From Tessaracoccus palaemonis (GTDB lineage Bacteria > Actinomycetota > Actinomycetes > Propionibacteriales > Propionibacteriaceae), in contig NZ_CP079216.1 in assembly GCF_019316905.1 (NCBI RefSeq), forward strand, positions 1,054,001 to 1,118,000: a DNA stretch of 64,000 nt. The letters run 5' to 3'. This document shows positions 58,449 to 64,000 of the stretch, piece by piece. Each line of letters starts with the position of its first letter. Position 1 is the stretch's first letter. The position numbers were made by a program, and so were the translations under genes. The notes beneath the pieces are model-generated. The model was given only the letters and a program-made list of their open reading frames with translations, was not told the DNA's origin and did no database searches.

Positions 58449-61007
58449 TCAGTCCTCGGGGGCGACGAGCTCGACGTCGACCGTCAGGGGCTGGTCGGAG
58501 GTGGTCCAGGTGACCTCGCCGACCAGGCGGCCTACGGCGCGCAGGTCGGGCTCGATCGAGCCGAGGCGCTCCAGGACGTCGGCCGGGCCGGAGAACGCGG
58601 CGCGGGACGCCTCGGTCTTCATGGACACCTTTGCGGTGGACTTCGCGCCGCGGATCGCGATCAGCGCCGAGGCGACGTCGGCCAGCAGGGCTGGGTCACC
58701 GTCGACGGCAAGCTCGACGGCCTGGGGCCAGGCGGAGCGGTGGATGGACGATTCGTTCGTCCACCGCCACACCTCCTCGGTGACGAAGGGCAGGAACGGC
58801 GCGAACAGGCGCAGCTGGACATCGAGGGCCAGTGCCAGGGCGGCCTGGGCGGACGCCTTCCCGGCCTCGTCGCCGGTGTAGGCACGCTCCTTGACGAGCT
58901 CGAGGTAGTCGTCGCAGAAGGACCAGAAGAACGACTCGGCCGCCTCGAGGGCGCCGGTGTAGTCGAAGTCCTCGAAGGAGGCGGTCGCCTGCTCGACGAC
59001 CCCGCGGAGCGCCGCCAGCAGCGCCTTGTCGACGGGGTTCGTCACGGCGCCCGCGCCGCCGGGGGCCTCGGCCAGCGACAGCACGAACTTGCCGGCGTTG
59101 AGCACCTTCATGGCGAGGCGGCGGCCGACCTTCATCTGCGACTCGTCGAACGGCGAGTCCAGGCCGGGGCGGGCCATCGAGGCGCGCCAGCGCACCGCGT
59201 CCGAGCCGAACTTGTCGAGGATGTGCGTCGGCACGACGACATTGCCCTTGGACTTGCTCATCTTCTTGCGGTCGGGGTCGACCACGAAGCCCGAGATCGT
59301 GGCGCGCTTCCACGGCAGCGAGCCGTTCTCGAAGTGCGCCCTGACGACGCGAGAGAACAGCCAGGTGCGGATGATGTCGTGCGCCTGCGGGGCGATGTCC
59401 ATCGGGAACGTGAGGTTGAACAGCTCCTCGTCGCGCTCCCAGGCCGTGGCGATCTGCGGCGTCAGGGAGCTGGTGGCCCAGGTGTCCATGACGTCGGGGT
59501 CGGCCGCGAAGCCGCCCGGCTGGTTGCGCTGCTCGGCGGTGAAGCCCGCGGGGACGTCCGACATGGGGTCGACGGGCAGCGACGACTCTTCTGGCACGAT
59601 CGGGGCGTCGTAGTCCGGCTCGCCCTCGGCGTCCAGGCGGTACCAGATCGGGAACGGCACGCCGAAGAAGCGCTGGCGCGAGATCAGCCAGTCGCCGTTG
59701 AGTCCCGAGACCCAGTTCTCGTAGCGGTGGCGCATGTGCTCGGGCGTCCAGGCGAGCTCCTCGCCGCGGGCGAGGAACGTCTTCTTGAGCTCCTCGGAGC
59801 GGCCGCCGTTGGTGATGTACCACTGGCGGGTCGCGACGATCTCGAGCGGCTTGTCGCCCTTCTCGTAGAAGTTCGCCATGCGGGACGTGGGCTTCGGCTC
59901 GCCGTCCAGGTCGCCCGCCTCGCGCAGCGCCGCCACGGTGGCCTCGCGGGCCGAGAACGTCGTCTTGCCTGCGATGGCCTCGTAGGCCTCGGCGTTGACG
60001 ACCCAGTCGGGGGTCTCGCGCTGCAGGCGGCCGTCGCGGCCGATCACCGTGCGGGTCGGGAGGTTGAGCTCGCGCCACCAGGTGACGTCGGTCAGGTCGC
60101 CGAAGGTACAGCACATCGCGATGCCGGCGCCCTTGTCGGGCTCGGCGGCCGGGTGCGCGAGCACCGGAATCTCCACGCCGAAGATGGGGGAGACGACCGT
60201 CGTGCCGAACAGGTCCTTGTAGCGCTCGTCGTCAGGGTGCGCGATCAGCGCGCAGACGCTGACCAGCAGCTCGGGGCGGGTGGTCTCGATGTAGACGGGG
60301 GTGCCGTCGGCCTTGCGGAACGCGACGCGGTGGTAGGCGCCGGGGTACTCGCGGGCCTCCAGCTCCGCCTGCGCGACCGCGGTGTGGAACGTGACGTCCC
60401 ACAGCGTCGGGGCGTAGCTGAGGTAGGCCTCGCCGCGGGAGTAGTTCCTCAGGAACGCCTTCTGCGCGACGGCCTGCGACTCGGCCGAGATGGTCGTGTA
60501 GAGCGTGTCCCAGTCGACCGAGAGGCCGAGCTGGCGCCACAGGTCCTCGAACGCCTGTTCGTCGACCTTCGTCAGCTCGTGGCACAGCTCGATGAAGTTG
60601 CGGCGGCTGATGGCCACCTGGCGCTTCGGGTCGGGCTTGACCGGGGGCTGGAAGTCGGGGTCGTAGGGGATCGACGGGTCGCAGCGCACGCCGTAGTAGT
60701 TCTGCACGCGGCGCTCGGTGGGCAGGCCGTTGTCGTCCCAGCCCATCGGGTAGAACACCTCCTTGCCGGTCATGCGCTGGTAGCGCGCGACGGTGTCGGT
60801 GTGCGTGTAGCTGAAGACGTGGCCGACGTGCAGCGAGCCGGAGACGGTCGGCGGCGGGGTGTCGACCGAGAAGACCTGCTCGCGGCTCTCCGGCCGGCGG
60901 AAGGCGTAGGTGCCTTCCTCAGCCCATACCTGTCCCCACTTGGCTTCGAGGCCTTCGAGGACGGGCTTTGCGGGCAGGGCGCGGTCGGGCGCGGGCGTGT
61001 CGGTCAT
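58449..61007 (-). CDS. valS: Valyl-tRNA synthetase
   Basis: 852-aa class I aminoacyl-tRNA synthetase. The HIGH-type motif is [10 protein letters not shown] and the KMSKS motif is KKMSKSKGN. The CP1 editing domain ([26 protein letters not shown]) is intact. It lacks a long C-terminal coiled-coil arm, being about 100 residues shorter than the E. coli enzyme. Start ATG 61007 is 7 nt after minus-strand TAAGAT (61020-61015), so a leaderless mRNA is likely. No T-box leader is visible. Placement between clpX and folC is conserved in actinobacteria. Confidence 0.96.
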   Translation of the reverse strand: MTDTPAPDRALPAKPVLEGLEAKWGQVWAEEGTYAFRRPESREQVFSVDTPPPTVSGSLHVGHVFSYTHTDTVARYQRMTGKEVFYPMGWDDNGLPTERRVQNYYGVRCDPSIPYDPDFQPPVKPDPKRQVAISRRNFIELCHELTKVDEQAFEDLWRQLGLSVDWDTLYTTISAESQAVAQKAFLRNYSRGEAYLSYAPTLWDVTFHTAVAQAELEAREYPGAYHRVAFRKADGTPVYIETTRPELLVSVCALIAHPDDERYKDLFGTTVVSPIFGVEIPVLAHPAAEPDKGAGIAMCCTFGDLTDVTWWRELNLPTRTVIGRDGRLQRETPDWVVNAEAYEAIAGKTTFSAREATVAALREAGDLDGEPKPTSRMANFYEKGDKPLEIVATRQWYITNGGRSEELKKTFLARGEELAWTPEHMRHRYENWVSGLNGDWLISRQRFFGVPFPIWYRLDAEGEPDYDAPIVPEESSLPVDPMSDVPAGFTAEQRNQPGGFAADPDVMDTWATSSLTPQIATAWERDEELFNLTFPMDIAPQAHDIIRTWLFSRVVRAHFENGSLPWKRATISGFVVDPDRKKMSKSKGNVVVPTHILDKFGSDAVRWRASMARPGLDSPFDESQMKVGRRLAMKVLNAGKFVLSLAEAPGGAGAVTNPVDKALLAALRGVVEQATASFEDFDYTGALEAAESFFWSFCDDYLELVKERAYTGDEAGKASAQAALALALDVQLRLFAPFLPFVTEEVWRWTNESSIHRSAWPQAVELAVDGDPALLADVASALIAIRGAKSTAKVSMKTEASRAAFSGPADVLERLGSIEPDLRAVGRLVGEVTWTTSDQPLTVDVELVAPED

Positions 61008-61068
61008 GGTGCCAATCTTAGTGAGGGGCCGCCCGGGCGCGGAAACCGCCCGGCCGCCGATGAACAGG

Positions 61069-61102
61069 CGACGGGGCCCCGCGCGGTCGCGGGGCCGCGT
61101 CG
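61069..61102 (-). terminator. Terminator hairpin downstream of the DsbA-like gene
   Basis: A 15-bp stem (61069-61083 / 61088-61102) with one mismatch and a 4-nt loop, GC-rich, starts 11 nt past the DsbA-like stop and ends before the valS promoter. It separates the two minus-strand genes. Confidence 0.7.
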
Positions 61103-61112
61103 GATGCTGGGA

Positions 61113-61919
61113 TCAGAAGTCGTTGTTGCGGTTGCCGGCCTCCCAGGCCTCGTTCACGGCAGCCATGAACGACTCCTCGGTGGGCTGGATCAGGGCGTTG
61201 CCCGCGTCGTCGGTGAACTCGAGCTTGGTGCCGGCCACGAGATAGGTCGGCGTCGAGCCGATCTGGTCGGTCGTGAACCTCTCGGCGGCCTCGGTCACCC
61301 AGGTCTCGAAAGCGCGGGTGTCGAAGAGTTCCTGGAACTTCGTCAGGTCGTCGCCCGTGATGCCGGCCTGCTCCGCGAAGTCGACCCGCAGCTGCTCATC
61401 GGTGAACCCGACGCCCTCCTCGGGCTGGTTGGCGTAGACGACGTCGTGGTACTCGGCGAACTTCCCGACGGCGTCGGCGGCGGCGGCGGCCAGTGCCGCG
61501 CGGTGCGAGTCGTCACCGCTCGTGCCGTCCAGGAACGTCGCGGTGCGGACCTCGATCGTGATCTTCCCGTCGGCGGCGAGCTGGTGGAACGTCGGGCCGA
61601 AGGTGTCCTCGTAGACCTTGCACCAGGGGCACTGGAAGTCCTCCCAGACCACGAGGTGCGGGACGTCGTCGGAGGGCTCCACACCGTTGTACAGGATGCC
61701 GTTGCTCGCCGTGGCGTTGGGCGGGGTCTGCTGGTCGGCGGTCACCTCGACGCGCGAGGTGACGGCCTGGACGATGACGATCGCCAGCACGACGACCACG
61801 GTCACCACCGCGAGGCCGATGCCCGCGCCGAGGATGCGCCGGTTGCGCTGGTGGCGCTCCTCGAGTTCCTGCTGCTGACGCAGCGCGGCGCGCTTGCTCA
61901 GCGACGAGTTGTTGGCCAT
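61113..61919 (-). CDS. DsbA-like membrane-anchored thiol oxidoreductase
   Basis: 268 aa. A charged cytoplasmic N-terminus (residues 1-28, partly coiled-coil) precedes one membrane helix (29-52). The extracytoplasmic thioredoxin-fold domain has the active site CPWC at residues 97-100 and the cis-proline loop STPTYLV. A helical insert of DsbA type lies between. This matches the actinobacterial DsbA/MSMEG-type family that forms disulfides in exported proteins. AGGAG lies 8 nt before ATG 61919. It is followed by a strong hairpin before valS. A VKOR or DsbB partner is not in the window. Confidence 0.92.
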   Translation of the reverse strand: MANNSSLSKRAALRQQQELEERHQRNRRILGAGIGLAVVTVVVVLAIVIVQAVTSRVEVTADQQTPPNATASNGILYNGVEPSDDVPHLVVWEDFQCPWCKVYEDTFGPTFHQLAADGKITIEVRTATFLDGTSGDDSHRAALAAAAADAVGKFAEYHDVVYANQPEEGVGFTDEQLRVDFAEQAGITGDDLTKFQELFDTRAFETWVTEAAERFTTDQIGSTPTYLVAGTKLEFTDDAGNALIQPTEESFMAAVNEAWEAGNRNNDF

Positions 61920-62090
61920 GGATAGAACTCCTGAAAGTCGGCGGTCTGCCCCATCTTAGGCGGCGCCCATAAAGATGGAAAGTTCAACTAGTTGGTGCGG
62001 TGGTCGTCCGCGTCGAAGACCTCCACCTGGCTGTCGACGACCATGCGATGTCGTGGTTCAATTCTGTGCCGGCCCGTTCTGCCGGGCGGC

Positions 62091-62096
62091 TAGTCT
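62091..62096 (+). promoter_or_regulatory. Putative folC -10 element
   Basis: TAGTCT ends 10 nt before ATG 62107. The leader would be only a few bases and lacks a Shine-Dalgarno sequence. Confidence 0.4.
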
Positions 62097-62106
62097 TGGC
62101 CCCACC

Positions 62107-63441
62107 ATGACCCAATCGACGCACGCAGAGCTCGTAGCAGAGCTGACCAGCCGCTGGCCCGAGCACCGGGTCGCACCCAGCCTCGGGCGCATCTCCGCGC
62201 TGATGGAACTCCTCGGCGACCCCCAGCGCGCCACCCCCGTGATCCAGGTCGCGGGCACCAACGGCAAGGGCAGCACGGCCATCATGATCGAGACGCTGCT
62301 CCGCGCGGCGGGGCTGCGGACCGGCCGCTTCGCCAGCCCGCACCTGGCAGACGTGCGGGAGCGCATCGTGATCGACGGCGAGCCCATCACCGTCGAGCGT
62401 TTCGACGAGGTGTGGCGCGACATCGAGCCCTACGTCGCGATGGTCGACGAGCAGCAGATCGACGGCGTCGCCATGACGTTCTTCGAGGTCATCACGGGCA
62501 TGGCCTACGCGGCCTTCGCCGACGCCCCCGTCGACGTGGCCGTCATGGAGGTGGGCCTCGGCGGACGCTGGGACGCCACGAGCGTCGCGGATGCCACCGT
62601 CGCGGTGGTCGCGCCCATCGGTCTCGACCACACGCACATCCTGGGCGACACCCTCGCGGAGATCGCGGGGGAGAAGGCCGGCATCATCAAGGAGGGCGGC
62701 ACCGCCGTCCTCGCCGGCCAGGATCCGGAGGCCGCCCGGGTGCTGCTCAACCGGGCCATCGAGGTCGGCGCCCCCGTCAAGGCGGAGGGCCCCGACTTCG
62801 GGGTCCTCGCGCGGCAACTCGCCGTCGGCGGCCAGCTCCTGCGGCTCGAGACCACCGGCGGCCCCGTCGCCGACGTGTTCCTGCCCCTCTACGGCGAGCA
62901 CATGGCCCGCAACGCGGCGCTCGCCGTCGCGGCGGTGGAGGCCTTCCTCGGATCCCAGCCGCTCAACCCTGAGATCATCGTCGAGGGCCTCGGTGCCGTC
63001 GAGGCGCCCGCCCGACTGCAGCTGGCCCGCACCTCGCCGCCCATCGTCGTCGACACGGCCCACAACCCGCAGGCGGCGCGTGTCACCATCGACGCGCTGA
63101 CGGAGAGCTTCGACTTCGCGCCCGTCATCGGCGTGGTCGCCATGATGAGCGACAAGGACGCGACGGGAGTGCTGGAGATCTTCGCCGAACGGATGGACCA
63201 GGTGGTCATCACGAAGGTGTCCTCCACTCCCCGGGCGCGCAGCGTCGACGACCTCGCCGCCGTCGCAGAGACGGTGTGGCGCACCGAGCAGGTCCACCGG
63301 GCCGGCACGATCGCGGAGGCGATCGACCTCGCCGTGATGCTCGCCGACACGGCAGACGGACAGGCGGGCGTGCTCGTCGCCGGGTCCGTCATCGCGGCCG
63401 GGGAGGCGCTCGAACTGCTCGCCACGGGGGAGGACGCGTGA
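62107..63441 (+). CDS. folC: Bifunctional folylpolyglutamate / dihydrofolate synthase
   Basis: 444-aa Mur-ligase-type enzyme that adds glutamate to dihydropteroate and folates. The P-loop is VAGTNGKGSTA (about residues 48-58). EVGLGGRWDATS, LDHTHILGDT, the carbamylated-lysine region GEKAGIIKEGG and the C-terminal VVDTAHNPQAAR are all present. The ATG at 62107 is chosen because TAGTCT precedes it and upstream frame is not coding-like. Its stop overlaps the next gene (GTGA). It is first of the folC-DUF4233-ndk operon. Confidence 0.95.
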   Translation: MTQSTHAELVAELTSRWPEHRVAPSLGRISALMELLGDPQRATPVIQVAGTNGKGSTAIMIETLLRAAGLRTGRFASPHLADVRERIVIDGEPITVERFDEVWRDIEPYVAMVDEQQIDGVAMTFFEVITGMAYAAFADAPVDVAVMEVGLGGRWDATSVADATVAVVAPIGLDHTHILGDTLAEIAGEKAGIIKEGGTAVLAGQDPEAARVLLNRAIEVGAPVKAEGPDFGVLARQLAVGGQLLRLETTGGPVADVFLPLYGEHMARNAALAVAAVEAFLGSQPLNPEIIVEGLGAVEAPARLQLARTSPPIVVDTAHNPQAARVTIDALTESFDFAPVIGVVAMMSDKDATGVLEIFAERMDQVVITKVSSTPRARSVDDLAAVAETVWRTEQVHRAGTIAEAIDLAVMLADTADGQAGVLVAGSVIAAGEALELLATGEDA

Positions 63442-63785
63442 CGCTCGACCCCGGGAGCCCGATGCACATGCCCGCCATGGGCACGCTGATCTGCCAGGTG
63501 ATCGTCATCTGGCTCGGCTACATCGGCATGATCCAGGTCTCCGACGTCTCCATGGGGGTCGGCGCAGCCTGGTGCGCCGTGGCGACGGTCCTCTGCCTCG
63601 TCGGCGTCGTCGGCCTGCGCCGGCGCTGGGGGTACCTGGTCGGCTGGGCCGCCCAGGTCGTGACGATCGGCCTCGGCCTCCTGACCCCGTGGATGTACGC
63701 CATGGGCATCATCTTCGCCCTCATCTGGGCGTCATGCGTCGTGCTCGGACGGCGCCTCGAGACCCGACAGGAGGCTGCCCAGTGA
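63438..63785 (+). CDS. DUF4233 membrane protein
   Basis: 115-aa protein with three to four hydrophobic helices (TLICQVIVIWLGYIGMIQV; AAWCAVATVLCLVGVVGL; TPWMYAMGIIFALIWASCVVLG), the pattern of the DUF4233 family that lies between folC and ndk in many actinobacteria; its function is unknown. The start is GTG 63438, overlapping the folC stop by 4 nt, and its own stop overlaps the ndk GTG in the same way, so three genes are translationally coupled. Confidence 0.88.
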   Translation: MTLDPGSPMHMPAMGTLICQVIVIWLGYIGMIQVSDVSMGVGAAWCAVATVLCLVGVVGLRRRWGYLVGWAAQVVTIGLGLLTPWMYAMGIIFALIWASCVVLGRRLETRQEAAQ

Positions 63786-64000
63786 CGCAGCGGACCTTCA
63801 TCATCATCAAGCCGGACGCGGTGTCGGCGGGCAACGTCGGCGATATCCTCGCGCGCTACGAGCGCGAGGGGCTCGTCATCGAGGCCCTGAGCCTGCGCAC
63901 GATCGACGACGACTTCGCCGACCGCCACTACCAGGAGCACGTCGGCCGCGACTACTACGCGCCGCTGCGTGACTTCATGACGTCGGGCCCCCTGGTGGCG
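63782..64000 (+). CDS. ndk: Nucleoside diphosphate kinase (3' end beyond the window)
   Basis: The first 73 codons are present and open to the right edge. MTQRTFIIIKPDAVSAGNVGDILARYE shows the family start with the conserved KPDAV phosphate-binding segment. YYAPLRDFMTSGPLVA matches the region before the catalytic histidine, which lies outside the window. The enzyme transfers phosphate between nucleoside tri- and diphosphates. GTG 63782 overlaps the DUF4233 stop (GTGA). It belongs to the folC operon. Confidence 0.93.
   Translation, partial: MTQRTFIIIKPDAVSAGNVGDILARYEREGLVIEALSLRTIDDDFADRHYQEHVGRDYYAPLRDFMTSGPLVA

Noticed and set aside
61008-61100. T-box riboswitch upstream of valS
   Set aside because: There is no T-box consensus or specifier loop; the region holds the hairpin ending the DsbA-like gene and a leaderless-type -10.
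58152-61925. 1257-aa open frame on the + strand
   Set aside because: It runs across valS and the DsbA-like gene on the opposite strand; both are certain from their motifs.

Overview
The window is high-GC, densely packed bacterial DNA. By eye it is close to 70% GC, with coding strands dominated by G/C at third codon positions. Several things point to an actinobacterium: the synteny tig / clpP1 / clpP2 / clpX / valS / folC / DUF4233 / ndk, an RpiB of the mycobacterial (Glu-type) class, a DUF222-HNH protein, an MmyB-type XRE regulator, and at least sixteen genes with a TANNNT hexamer 6-7 nt before the start codon (apparent leaderless transcripts). The gene set and the 'CCCTGAGCTTGTCGAAGGG' dispersed repeats fit Propionibacteriaceae or a relative (Tessaracoccus-like), but the sequence alone does not fix the genus.

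Layout. 1-8302: 5'-complete but truncated Lhr-type helicase (-), gnd (+), a 0.54-kb tract of inverted and direct repeats, and the pyrR-pyrB-pyrC operon (-) with a candidate PyrR-binding hairpin over the pyrR ribosome binding site. 8385-14409: small membrane protein, SDR epimerase, pepN (-), ligA. 14440-19782: a self-contained six-gene minus-strand cassette built around a Ycf46-like AAA+ ATPase with five proteins I cannot assign; this is the strongest candidate for an undescribed system. 19864-26770: rpiB, a secreted Ig-like/Ltp-repeat protein, nei-type glycosylase, and a disaccharide phosphorolysis operon (beta-phosphoglucomutase-like HAD, GH65 phosphorylase, unknown protein).

26808-36927: DUF222-HNH protein, ltrA, a DUF4349 lipoprotein, then a 4.1-kb segment bounded by a 26-bp direct repeat of the 3' end of tRNA-Pro(TGG). 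The segment holds a 5'-truncated second ltrA copy, an alcohol dehydrogenase, a cyclophilin-like lipoprotein, an XRE/MmyB regulator and a GNAT acetyltransferase. It has the outline of an integration scar or small island without an integrase. Next come tRNA-Pro, a frameshifted MFS exporter with an intact divergent TetR regulator and a palindromic operator, and tRNA-Gly(TCC).

37063-46574 is a rhamnoside-utilisation locus: twin palindromic operators, LacI regulator, ABC binding lipoprotein and two permeases (no ATPase), GH78 alpha-L-rhamnosidase and GH3 beta-glucosidase, both apparently cytoplasmic. This suggests import of intact rhamnosyl-glucosides followed by stepwise intracellular hydrolysis. 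46579-64000 returns to housekeeping: EamA transporter, patatin (-), trigger factor, AI-2E-type permease, clpP1P2 with a ClgR-box-like site, clpX, tricorn protease, MFS (-), valS (-), a DsbA-like thiol oxidoreductase (-), folC, DUF4233 protein and the start of ndk. The protein-quality-control genes (tig, clpP1, clpP2, clpX, tricorn, pepN) form a folding-to-peptide-degradation pathway within the window.
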